Source: Marivibrio sp040218065 (GTDB taxonomy: Bacteria; Pseudomonadota; Alphaproteobacteria; UBA8366; Aestuariispiraceae). From it: DNA of 64,000 nucleotides. Numbering within the stretch: position 1 is the stretch's first letter; each line of letters opens with the position of its first letter. The translations under genes and the position numbers were made by a program. The stretch is taken from the NCBI RefSeq assembly GCF_040218065.1, contig NZ_JAVJQE010000008.1:310001-374000 (forward strand), written 5' to 3'. Positions 32,592-40,776 of this stretch are shown here, piece by piece. The notes under the pieces were generated by a model. It was not told the origin of the DNA, did not search any database, and worked only from the letters and a program-made list of their open reading frames with translations.

Positions 32592-33476
32592 CTACCTCTT
32601 GCGGCTGAGAAGCAGCATGATGTCGGATGGGGCGCCGTAACGGATGACGGGATGCGCGGCCGCAAGGGTCGCGAACAGACCGGCGCGGGCCGGCCATCCC
32701 AAATCCCCGCGGATCGCGAGACGGCCCCAGAGACCGGCGAGCGCGACGCTCGGCAGGCCGGCGTGACGGAGCGGCTCGAAGCCGGCCGCGCGCACGCAGG
32801 CCTCCAGGCTGCCGGGCGAGAAGTACCAGAGGTGCGGGCTTTCGTAGCCGCGCTGCCACAGGCGCTCATAGGGACCTTTCAGGCCGAGCCCCAGCAGCGC
32901 GCCCGCCATGCGATAGAACGCGCCGCGCCGATCGGGGAGGGTTAGGATGAGCGTCCCGCCCGGGGCCAGCAACCGGTGCGCTTCGCACAACGCGGAGAGC
33001 GGGTCGGGCAGATGCGCCAGGACGTCGTTGAAGGAGACGATGTCGGCGGACCGCGCCGGGGCGTCCGGGCGGGGGAAGAGGCCGGCGGTCACGTCGTGGC
33101 CGTTCGCCCTCGCGGCTTCGGCGACCCCCGGATCGGGCTCGATCCCGAAGGTCTCGAGGCCGCGCTCGCGCGCGATGTCGAGGAACCAGCCCGCCCCGCA
33201 GCCGACGTCGAGCAGCCGGCGCCCGGGCGGCGGCGCGAAGCGGGCCATCGCGTCGAGACTGCGGCCGGCGTTCGCGCGACGCAGCCGGCTGTGGGCGTCG
33301 ACCGCGCTCTCGCTCCAGCCGGCGACAATCGGGCCGTTCGCCGCCGGATCGTCGAGGCGCGACCGCTCAAGCGCGCAATCCGGGCAGCGAGCGACCCAGG
33401 CGACGGGTCCCGGGGTCATGGACGATCCGCAGAGCGGACAGGAGAGCGGTCCTGAGGTTGGATCTGCGTCACGCAT
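32592..33476 (-). CDS. Class I SAM-dependent methyltransferase with N-terminal zinc ribbon
   Basis: 294-residue protein. An N-terminal pair CPLCGSS and CPDCALE (about residues 13-34) suggests a zinc ribbon. The methyltransferase domain follows with motif I RRLLDVGCGAGWFLDIARER, IEPDPGVAEAARANG (motif II), DIVSFNDVLAHLPDPLSALC and a C-terminal region of the type found in cell-surface glycan methyltransferases. The start ATG 33476 is taken because it precedes the first Cys pair. It is divergent from the polysaccharide deacetylase gene, 126 bp away; a joint role in glycan modification is inferred. Confidence 0.83.
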   Translation of the reverse strand: MRDADPTSGPLSCPLCGSSMTPGPVAWVARCPDCALERSRLDDPAANGPIVAGWSESAVDAHSRLRRANAGRSLDAMARFAPPPGRRLLDVGCGAGWFLDIARERGLETFGIEPDPGVAEAARANGHDVTAGLFPRPDAPARSADIVSFNDVLAHLPDPLSALCEAHRLLAPGGTLILTLPDRRGAFYRMAGALLGLGLKGPYERLWQRGYESPHLWYFSPGSLEACVRAAGFEPLRHAGLPSVALAGLWGRLAIRGDLGWPARAGLFATLAAAHPVIRYGAPSDIMLLLSRKR

Positions 33477-33602
33477 GCACAAACTCTGTCCTCGTTTCTT
33501 GGGCGCGCTTGCGCGGCCTCCAGGCGTCGGAAACCGGGCGACTAAGGCAGGCGCGCCGGAGATCGTCTGGCGCCCGTATTTCCGCGCCAAGTACGCCCGG
33601 TC

Positions 33603-34455
33603 ATGACGCAGGCGCAGGCGCAGACGCCGCGCCCGCGGCTCACCTTCACGCTGGATCTGGAAGATCATCGCGCCGACCGGCGCGGGCCGCCGCGCTATGC
33701 GGGCGACACGCGCGCTGCTCGATCTGTTCGACGAGATCGGCGCGCGGGCGAGCATCTTCATCGTGGGCGAGATCGCGCGCGCCGCGCCGGACCTGATCCG
33801 CGAAGTCGTCGCGCGCGGCCACGAGCCGGCCTGTCACTCCCTGAACCATCGGCCCTTGGACCGGGAGACGCCGGAGCGTTTTCGCCGAGAGACGGCGGAC
33901 GCCAAGGCGGCGATAGAGGATGCGGCCGGCGTCGCGGTGACCGGATACCGCGCGCCTGTCTTCTCGCTGACCCGGAAGACCCTTTGGGCGCCGGCGGCGT
34001 TAAGCGATTTGGGCTTCACCTACTCCTCGAGCGTGCTGCCGGCGCCCTCGCCGCTCTACGGCTTTCCGGAGGCCCCGGCGACCCCGTTCCGCTGGCCGGA
34101 GGGGCTGCTGGAGCTGCCGACGCCGGTGATGCGGATCGGGCGCTCGCCGACTCCGTTTCTCGGCGGCTTCTATCTGCGCTACCTGCCGGCCGCCCTGGTG
34201 CGGCGCGGGATCGCGGGCCAGCCCGCGGAGACGTGCCTTTGGAGCTATATCCACCCCTACGACATCGACGCCGCAGAGCCGTTCGGCGCGATCGCGGGGG
34301 CCCCGCTTTGGGTCAGCCTGCTGCTCTGGGCCAACCGATCGGGCGCGAGGCGAAAGATCGAACGTCTCGCCCGCGCGGTCGCGCCGGCCCCGCCCCTGGG
34401 CGAGCGTGCGGCGCGCGGCGAGTACGACCGGGTCGCGGCCTTCCCGACCCTGTAA
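33603..34455 (+). pseudogene. Polysaccharide deacetylase with a frameshift
   Basis: The start reads PRLTFTLDLEDHRADRRGPP then RYAGDTRA, the NodB-homology N-terminus with the metal Asp. Near 33708-33716 the frame must shift to continue LLDLFDEIGARASIFIVGEI, HEPACHSLNHRPLDRETPER (His motif), YRAPVFSLTRKTLWAPAALS and ELPTPVMRIGRSPTPFLGGF, then WSYIHPYDID, as in the exopolysaccharide-linked (XrtA/DUF3473-like) deacetylases. The break lies in an alternating CG run (ACGCGCGCTG): two more bases would restore the frame. It may be a true mutation, a slippage site or a base-calling error. Confidence 0.7.
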
Positions 34456-34640
34456 CTCTGCGGGCCGCTAGGCGTTTCAATTGACCGAGCGGGCGCTGCG
34501 CGCGGCTCATCCAACCGCATGCGGAGCGGACCGTGGGGACCTCGCGCCGAGGGCGTTAACCGATCCGCTTCCCAGCAACCCGACCTTTTTGCGCCGGCGT
34601 TTTCCTATTAGGGACCCGCCTAAGGGCTGAGGAGACCTCC

Positions 34641-34703
34641 TTGCAGGCGTCGACGAACTCTGAAGCGCAGACCTCCTTTGTTTCGAAGCAGGCTGATGAG
34701 CAC
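34641..34703 (+). pseudogene. Degenerate IS3 OrfA N-terminus
   Basis: The plus frame from 34641 reads LQASTNSEAQTSFVSKQADE, a worn copy of the IS3-type OrfA opening MKASKFSEAQ-x-AF-x-LKQADE. It breaks off at once into unrelated sequence. No other part of this copy is seen. Confidence 0.5.
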
Positions 34704-34819
34704 GCCCCGCCGCAAGTCCGCGGTCATGGCGACGCCTTTGCGACCATCGATCATTGAGGCGGTGCGCCGGGCCGCCTGCGGTCAAAAGGCGTCATCGATC
34801 CCGCGTTGGGGGAGATTAT

Positions 34820-34958
34820 CCGGCGCACTTCTTCTTTCGATTGAAGTGCGTCGCCTGGCTGATACCCGCCTTCCGACAGATCTCAGCAACCGGCGCCCCT
34901 CTTCCCCTTGCTTCAAAATGAACGCCTTCTGGTCCTCCGAGAACTTCGAGGCCTTCAT
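34820..34958 (-). pseudogene. IS3-family OrfA remnant, opposite strand
   Basis: From ATG 34958 on the minus strand: MKASKFSEDQKAFILKQGEE, then after a one-base frameshift PVAEICRKAGISQATHFNRK and KKCAG. This is the IS3-type OrfA helix-turn-helix, about half the usual gene. Upstream (34959-35040) lies A+T-richer non-coding sequence that could be the old insertion-sequence end. Together with 34641-34703 it fills the gap between the deacetylase and the molybdoenzyme; nothing else is seen in 34456-35175. Confidence 0.75.
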
Positions 34959-35175
34959 AGCTCTCCGCTCCTCCCGGCCAGGACAATCACCGCGGAAAAC
35001 TCTAACCGAAAGCGATCCAGTTTTCGGGGTTCAGATCAATGATTCTGGTGATTCAAGGAAGCGCGCTTCCGCAACTGACATTTAATCTCAGGCCTACGCG
35101 CATTCTCGACCCATCGGCGACGGCGGATCATTGAACCGACTGCACTGCGGCGACGCGATTCTGAGAGCTTTCAGA

Positions 35176-37503
35176 TTACTTAGGGGGGCTGTTGAATTCG
35201 ACCGTTCCGAGCGCGCACCATCCTGCCCGCAGAGGCAGCGAGCCGCTGATCGGGTCGCGCCGCTCGACGCTCATCGCCGCGTTCAGGTTCAGCGTCGAGC
35301 CGTCGGGTCCGGCGCCGGCCCAACCATGCTGCGCATAGACGGCGCCCGGGGCGAGTTGCTTGACGATCGCGGCGCGGGCGGCGAAGCGTCCGCTCGCGGT
35401 GCGCACCTCCGTCCAATCCCCTTCGGCGAGGCCGTATTCCGCGGCGGTCTCCGGCGCCATCTGAAGGATCGGGTCGGGCTGCAGGCGCCGCAGGCTCGGC
35501 AGATTGCGCCCCTGGCTGTGGCAATAGGTGAGCGTCTTGGCGCAGCCGAGGCGCAGCGGATAGCCCTGCGGCGGTGAGGCTTCCTGCGGCGGCGCGCAGG
35601 GCAGCGCGTCGTACCCGGCCGCCGCCAACCGGTCCGAGAAGAGTTCGAGGCGCTTGCTCGGCGTCGGGAACCCGTCGGGGTCGAACGGGCGCAGCCGCAC
35701 TTCGTCCGGAAGGGTCACGCCCTCGGGCGCGGCGCGCAGCGCCTGCGGCGTCAGGCCGGTCGGGGCCAGGATATGGGCGTATCCGGCGTCGACGTCCCCG
35801 TCGAACATCTGCGCCGACAGGCCGAGCCGCTCCGCCATCGCCATCACGATCTCGGTGTCCCCGCGCGCCTCGCCCACCGGTTCGACGACCGCGGGGCGAA
35901 GCTGAACCCGGCGCAGCCCCTCCAAGCTCGCATCGAAGCCGGGCCGCAAACCTTCTCGTTCCCAAGAGGTCGCGGCCGGCAGCACGATGTCCGCGTGGGC
36001 CGCCGTCTCGTTCAGGAAGAAATCGGCGTGGACGTGGAGATCGAGCGCCTCCAAAGCCTGGCGCGCCCGGGCGGTTTCAGGCTGCGCCGCCAGAAGGTTG
36101 CCGCCGAAGGAGACGAGCGCGCGCACCGGATAGGGGCGCCGCTCCAGAATGGCGTCATAGACCGCCTCGGCCGTCACCCATCCTTGGCCCGCCGGACCGA
36201 GAGGCCGCGCATCGCGACCCAGCGCCTTCGCCCGCTGCGCCTCGCCGAGCAGGTCCGGCCCGTAGAGCGGATTGAAGGACGCGGCGGCCCCGGGCACGTT
36301 CCCGCCGGCCGCGCCGTAGCAGCCGGTCAGGGCGTATAGGATCGAGATCGCGCGGTCGGTCTGCGTCGCGTCCGCGCTCTGCCCGACGCCGTTCCAGGCG
36401 TAGTAGGCGACCCGGCCGCCGCCGCCGATGAGTTCCGCCGCCCGATCGAAGGCGGCCCGATCGACGCCGGCTTCGGCGCAGGCGCGCTCCGGCGTGAACG
36501 GGGACAAGGCGTCCCGCAACGTCGCGAAGACCGTGCGGCAGGGGATGGCGCCCTCCGGCCCCGGCGTCGTGACGGCGCCGTCGAGCGTCGGCGCGGCCGT
36601 CTCGTCGAGCCAGCGCCCCTCCGCCGGATCGTAGGCGAGCAGCCGGCCGGCGGCGTCGAGGCCGATCATCGCCTCCGGCGCGTCGGTCCAGCCCAGATCG
36701 CGCCCGCGCAGCCGTCGCCCGATGTCCTGACGGACCAGCAGCGGCGCGTCGGTCCATCGGGTCAGAAAGTCGCCGTCGATGCGTCCCGCGTCGATCAAAG
36801 CGCGTGCGAGACAGAGCGCCAACAGCCGGTCCGCGCCGGGGCGCACGCGCAGCCAGCTGGCGGCGTGGCGGCTGTAGAGGGTCGGCCGCGGATCGACGAC
36901 GACGAGCTTCGCGCCGCGCTTCAAAGCCTTCTGTATTTCGACCGATCGGGCGAGCCAGGTCGCCGTCGGATTCCAGCCCCAAAGAAGCACGACGTCCGCG
37001 CGGGCGACGTCCGGCGTCCCGATGTCCCAGCCGTAGGTGAAGCGCGTCGCGACGTCCTTGTGCCAGTTGCAGATTTCCGTGCTGTAGATCGTGTTGGGAC
37101 TGCCGAAGGCCGCGATGAACCGTTCGACCCAGGCGATGGAGTCGGACATGTGCGTGCCGCTCGGCGTCGTAACCGAGAAGGCGACCTGTTCGGGGCCGCC
37201 GGCGTCGCGAATTCCGCCGAGACGCGCCCCGATCTCGTCGAGAGCCTCGTCCCAACTGATCGGCGCCCACGCGTCGGCGGAGCGGTCTCCCTTGGCCCCG
37301 ACCCTGCGCAGCGGACGGGTCAGGCGATCCGGGTGGTGGACGAGCTCCGGCGCGGCGCGCCCCTTCGGACATAGCTTCGCCCCAGAGGGGTGCCGCGGAT
37401 CAGGCTCGACGGCGGTGAGGCGGCCTCCCTCTATCACGGCTATGCAGCCGCATCGTGAGCGGCACTGGGTGCAGAAGGCGGGAATTCGTGTCGCGTCGGT
37501 CAT
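35176..37503 (-). CDS. Molybdopterin-dependent oxidoreductase (DMSO-reductase superfamily)
   Basis: 775-residue molybdo/tungsto-bis-MGD enzyme. An N-terminal [4Fe-4S] site is seen at Cys11, Cys14, Cys18 and Cys45 (CTQCRSRC and LCPKG). The likely metal ligand is Cys145 in YSTEICNWHKDVATRF. C-terminal MGD-binding words include GYPLRLGCAKTLTYCHSQGR and FAARAAIVKQLAPGAVYAQH. No Tat signal is visible at the N-terminus, so it is probably cytoplasmic. No iron-sulfur or membrane partner subunit lies beside it. Cys ligation is shared with formate dehydrogenases, thiosulfate/polysulfide reductases and acetylene hydratase; the substrate cannot be decided. It lies at the right edge of the putative island. 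Confidence 0.87.
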   Translation of the reverse strand: MTDATRIPAFCTQCRSRCGCIAVIEGGRLTAVEPDPRHPSGAKLCPKGRAAPELVHHPDRLTRPLRRVGAKGDRSADAWAPISWDEALDEIGARLGGIRDAGGPEQVAFSVTTPSGTHMSDSIAWVERFIAAFGSPNTIYSTEICNWHKDVATRFTYGWDIGTPDVARADVVLLWGWNPTATWLARSVEIQKALKRGAKLVVVDPRPTLYSRHAASWLRVRPGADRLLALCLARALIDAGRIDGDFLTRWTDAPLLVRQDIGRRLRGRDLGWTDAPEAMIGLDAAGRLLAYDPAEGRWLDETAAPTLDGAVTTPGPEGAIPCRTVFATLRDALSPFTPERACAEAGVDRAAFDRAAELIGGGGRVAYYAWNGVGQSADATQTDRAISILYALTGCYGAAGGNVPGAAASFNPLYGPDLLGEAQRAKALGRDARPLGPAGQGWVTAEAVYDAILERRPYPVRALVSFGGNLLAAQPETARARQALEALDLHVHADFFLNETAAHADIVLPAATSWEREGLRPGFDASLEGLRRVQLRPAVVEPVGEARGDTEIVMAMAERLGLSAQMFDGDVDAGYAHILAPTGLTPQALRAAPEGVTLPDEVRLRPFDPDGFPTPSKRLELFSDRLAAAGYDALPCAPPQEASPPQGYPLRLGCAKTLTYCHSQGRNLPSLRRLQPDPILQMAPETAAEYGLAEGDWTEVRTASGRFAARAAIVKQLAPGAVYAQHGWAGAGPDGSTLNLNAAMSVERRDPISGSLPLRAGWCALGTVEFNSPPK

Positions 37504-37536
37504 GGTGAAGCGTAGCGATTGGGAGGGAGCTTCTGC

Positions 37537-37570
37537 AAGCCGGCGCTCTATCCTGCTGAGCGACCAGGAC
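37537..37570 (-). pseudogene. 5' half of the split tRNA-Arg gene
   Basis: Reading the minus strand from 37570: GTCCTGG (acceptor), TC, a perfect D arm GCTC-AGCAGGATA-GAGC (identical over 17 bases to the intact copy at 12632-12648), G, anticodon stem CCGGC and TT, after which the tRNA pattern stops. Its 34 bases plus 43 bases of the 3' half (12509-12467) total 77, the length of the intact copy. Two pairs would mismatch (6:67 and 31:39), so it has drifted. Chance occurrence of the D arm is very unlikely. Confidence 0.7.
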
Positions 37571-37639
37571 GTGGGCGGTTAGAGTGCAAGAACGCCGGAC
37601 CGACGCCATAGGGAGCGCGGGTTTCGGGAGGGGGCGCGC

Positions 37640-38455
37640 TTACGGCTCTTCCGCCTCCAGCACGTAGGCGCCGGCCGGGATTTCGTTCTCGATCAAGCGG
37701 CGCACGCCGGGCGGAATCTGCGGGTCCTCGGGCGGGTAGATGTCGGCCTGGGCCAGAGCCTTTCGCACGTCGACGCGCCGGCCGAGATACTCCAGCAGCA
37801 CGCGCGAGGCGCCCGGGCGGCGGCCGCGGCGCACCGGCCCCCCGGTCTGAACGCCGAGCATCTGATCGACGCGCGTGTGGTAGCTGGGATAGAGCGTCAT
37901 TTGGGTGATCGATTTCTGTAGCAGCGCCTCGTACTCGAGGACGTAGATGCGCTCTGAGATCATCAGCACGGCGCCCATGTATTTCGAGACGGTCGTGCGC
38001 GCGCCCGTGGTTCGGCGGCGCATCATCTCGAAGTTCTTCCAGTAGTAGCGCCCGTCCTTCTCGTAGATCACGCCGAGCGACTTGATGATCTGGCCGGCGT
38101 AACCGAAGGAATAGAAATAGCGGAAATAATAGCCGACATAGCGGTCCAGCGGGCTGCTGCGCTGATAGAGGATTTCCAGATGGCGCAGCGGATCGGCGCC
38201 GACCGCCGCCTCCATCGGCCGGCGTCGCAGGGCGACCAGTTCCTGAAATCGGCCAGGCTCCAACAGCATCTCCGATTCCGTCACGCCGAAGAAGTCGCAG
38301 ACCCGGCGCATATTGTGGCGCGACGGTCGCGATTGGCCGTTCAGGTACTTGTTGAATTGCTGTCGGTTGACGTCGAGCTTCCGGCACACCTCGGCGATTG
38401 AGGAATAGTAGCTGCATAGCAGCGCGAGATTTCGCGGGAAATGGTGATCCTCCAT
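37640..38455 (-). CDS. Helix-turn-helix (XRE-type) transcriptional regulator
   Basis: 271-residue protein. An N-terminal XRE-like helix-turn-helix (AEVCRKLDVNRQQFNKYLNG then QSRPSRHNMRRVCDFFGV, about residues 20-58) is followed by a C-terminal domain of about 200 residues that I do not recognise (RYVGYYFRYFYSFGYAGQII, YEALLQKSITQMTLYPSYHT). It is divergent from the CocE/NonD hydrolase gene, 124 bp apart, and probably controls it. TCGCGAAA in that gap recurs before the ABC receptor gene. Confidence 0.8.
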   Translation of the reverse strand: MEDHHFPRNLALLCSYYSSIAEVCRKLDVNRQQFNKYLNGQSRPSRHNMRRVCDFFGVTESEMLLEPGRFQELVALRRRPMEAAVGADPLRHLEILYQRSSPLDRYVGYYFRYFYSFGYAGQIIKSLGVIYEKDGRYYWKNFEMMRRRTTGARTTVSKYMGAVLMISERIYVLEYEALLQKSITQMTLYPSYHTRVDQMLGVQTGGPVRRGRRPGASRVLLEYLGRRVDVRKALAQADIYPPEDPQIPPGVRRLIENEIPAGAYVLEAEEP

Positions 38456-38579
38456 AGCTCTATCGCAGCTTGACGCCGCAAGCGTGTCAAGTCGCGAAAG
38501 GGCGCGAAGTTGTCTCCGCCGTTCGGCGCGCGCTCAATTGGGACGCAACCGAGAACAAGCCGGAGGAGGCGACCGTCCC

Positions 38580-40607
38580 ATGAGGATCGTCAAGGAATAC
38601 CCCCACAAGGTCCGCGAACTGCCGCATGTCGAGGTGCCGATGCCGGACGGCTGCAAGCTGGCCGCGCGGATCTGGATGCCGGAAGGGGCGGAGAGTACGC
38701 CGGTCCCCGCGATCCTCGAGTACATTCCCTACCGCAAGAATGATCTGACGGCCCAGCGCGACGAGAGCATGCATCCCTACACCGCCGGCCACGGCTATGC
38801 GGTGGTGCGCCTCGACCTGCGGGGAACGGGCGAATCGCAGGGCCTGATGCTCGACGAGTATCTGCCGCAGGAACTGCAGGACGGCTTCGACGCGATCGCC
38901 TGGATCGCCGATCAGCCCTGGTGCGACGGCAATGTCGGCATGATGGGCATCTCCTGGGGCGGCTTCAACGGGCTTCAGGTGGCCGCGCTTCAGCCGCCGG
39001 CCTTGAAGGCGGTGATCAGCGTCTGCTCCACCGACGACCGCTACGCGGACGACGTCCACTACATGGGCGGCGCGATGGTGATCGATCAACTTTCCTGGGC
39101 CTCCATCATGTTCGGCAAGAACACCCTGCCCCCCGACCCGCGCCATGTGGGCGAGGCGTGGCGGCCGATGTGGCGCGAACGGCTGGAGAAGAGCGGTTTG
39201 TGGCTGAAGAACTGGCTGGAGCACCAGACGCGCGACGAGTTCTGGAAGCACGGCTCGATCTGCGAGGACTGGTCGAAGGTGACGACGCCGATCTACGCGA
39301 TCTCCGGCTGGGCCGACGGCTACTGCCGGGCCGTCTTCCGCCTGATGGAGAACCTGCAAGGGCCGAAGAAAGGGCTGATCGGCCCCTGGGCGCACAAGTA
39401 CCCGCACCTTGGTCAACCGGGGCCGGCCATCGGTTTCCTGCAGGAGGCGCTTCGCTGGTGGGACCATTGGCTGAAGGGCCAGGACACCGGGATCATGGAG
39501 GAGCCGATGCTGCGGCTCTACATGCAGGATCCGGCCCCGCCGAAGGGATGGTACGCCGACCGTCCGGGTCGCTGGGTGGCCGAACCGTCCTGGCCCTCGC
39601 CCAATATCGAGCGGCGGGCGCTGCCGCTCGGCGCGGACGGACGCCTGCATCTCGAGGCGGACGCCAAGGCCGAAGCCGGGGTCCTGACCCACGCCAGCCA
39701 GGGCCGCGTCGGCATGGCGTCGGGCAAATGGTGCTCCTACGCCGTGCCTGGGGACCAGCCCGGCGACCAGGGGACGGACGACGCCGGCAGCCTGCGCTTT
39801 GAGACCGCGCCGCTGGAACAGCCTTTGGAAATCGCGGGAGACGCGGCCGTCGAACTTGAGCTGTCTGTCGACAAGCCGGTGGCCCAGCTGGCCGCGCGGA
39901 TCGTCGACGTGCATCCCAACGGCGCCGCGACGCGGGTCTGCTACGGCGTCCTCAATCTCTGCCATCGCGACGGCCATGCGGAGCCGGAGCCGCTGATCCC
40001 GGGCGAGCGCTATCGCATCCGCGTGCCGATGAAGCCGGTGGCGCAGCGCTTCGAGAAAGGCCACCGCCTGCGCCTTTCCCTCTCCACCGTCTATTTCCCG
40101 ATGATCTGGCCGACGCCGGAGACGGTGACGCTTACGCTCCACACCGAAGGCTCGCGCCTGGAATTGCCGGTGCGCGTCGCCAGCCCGGCGGACGAAGCCC
40201 TGGCCCCCTTCGCGGAGCCGGAAGCCGGCCCCGAGCTTGCGGTCGAGACCCTGGAGGCGCCCGACCTCCATTGGCGCGTGGTCGACGACGTCGGATCCGA
40301 TCGGATCGAACTCCATGTCGGCGACGGCGACGGGGTGATCCGCATCGTCGATTGGGATCTGACGATCCGCAGCCAAGCCTATGAACGCTACACGGTCGAG
40401 GGCGGCGACGCGCGCTCCGCCCGCGGGACTGTGCGCTGGGAGTACGCCATGGGCCGCGCCGACTGGCAGGTGCGCACCGAAACCGAGACGACCCTGACCT
40501 CGGATCCGCAGAGTTTCATCATCGAGGCCCGCCTGAAGGCCTGGGAGGGCGACGAGCTGGCGCACGAGGAGGTGTGGAGCGAACGCATCCCGCGTCGCAT
40601 GGCGTGA
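38580..40607 (+). CDS. CocE/NonD family hydrolase
   Basis: 675-residue alpha/beta-hydrolase of the cocaine-esterase/X-Pro dipeptidyl-peptidase-like family. Features: N-terminal MPDGCKLAARIWMPE, VVRLDLRGTGESQG, nucleophile Ser125 in GMMGISWGGFNG, WADGYCRAVFRLMENL near the acid residue, and GPWAHKYPHLG with the catalytic His; the C-terminal third is the jelly-roll domain. It hydrolyses esters or amides such as alpha-amino-acid esters or peptides ending in Pro; no signal peptide is seen. ATG 38580 follows CGGAGGAGG. The peptide-type ABC transporter downstream suggests that it processes an imported amide. Confidence 0.88.
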   Translation: MRIVKEYPHKVRELPHVEVPMPDGCKLAARIWMPEGAESTPVPAILEYIPYRKNDLTAQRDESMHPYTAGHGYAVVRLDLRGTGESQGLMLDEYLPQELQDGFDAIAWIADQPWCDGNVGMMGISWGGFNGLQVAALQPPALKAVISVCSTDDRYADDVHYMGGAMVIDQLSWASIMFGKNTLPPDPRHVGEAWRPMWRERLEKSGLWLKNWLEHQTRDEFWKHGSICEDWSKVTTPIYAISGWADGYCRAVFRLMENLQGPKKGLIGPWAHKYPHLGQPGPAIGFLQEALRWWDHWLKGQDTGIMEEPMLRLYMQDPAPPKGWYADRPGRWVAEPSWPSPNIERRALPLGADGRLHLEADAKAEAGVLTHASQGRVGMASGKWCSYAVPGDQPGDQGTDDAGSLRFETAPLEQPLEIAGDAAVELELSVDKPVAQLAARIVDVHPNGAATRVCYGVLNLCHRDGHAEPEPLIPGERYRIRVPMKPVAQRFEKGHRLRLSLSTVYFPMIWPTPETVTLTLHTEGSRLELPVRVASPADEALAPFAEPEAGPELAVETLEAPDLHWRVVDDVGSDRIELHVGDGDGVIRIVDWDLTIRSQAYERYTVEGGDARSARGTVRWEYAMGRADWQVRTETETTLTSDPQSFIIEARLKAWEGDELAHEEVWSERIPRRMA

Positions 40608-40618
40608 CTTCGCGAAAT

Positions 40619-40635
40619 GACGCGATTTACGCGTC
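40619..40635. promoter_or_regulatory. Inverted repeat in the CocE-ABC gap
   Basis: GACGCG-ATTTA-CGCGTC is a perfect 6-bp inverted repeat starting 11 bp after the hydrolase stop, within 169 bp before the ABC receptor gene. TCGCGAAA stands directly before it (40610-40617), and the same octamer is found at 38492-38499 in the XRE/CocE gap. It may be the XRE regulator's site. Confidence 0.4.
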
Positions 40636-40776
40636 TGATTGCGCGCGATGCGAAATTGCATTGGTGCACGGACAGGGCGTCCAATACGGACCGCAAAAAA
40701 AGAGAACCGCGGGCGTCGGGCTGCGTCAGGAGGCGCGCCGGCGGCCAATCACCAGGGAACAGGACGGAGGCGAACG

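Larger units (their letters stand above)
12510..37536. mobile_element. Putative decayed genomic island in tRNA-Arg(CCT) carrying phthalate genes
   Basis: The two halves of one minus-strand tRNA-Arg(CCT) bracket this block, and both junctions carry the tetranucleotide GCTT at the anticodon stem/loop border. Inside are IS3 orfA remnants, at least five broken genes, an extra tRNA-Arg(CCT) copy and the phthalate/protocatechuate cargo. Outside, the dab genes and the XRE/CocE/ABC genes look intact. No integrase gene was found, so the element, if real, is old and non-autonomous. The extent is inferred from the tRNA halves; an origin through several events or an inversion is possible. Confidence 0.5.
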
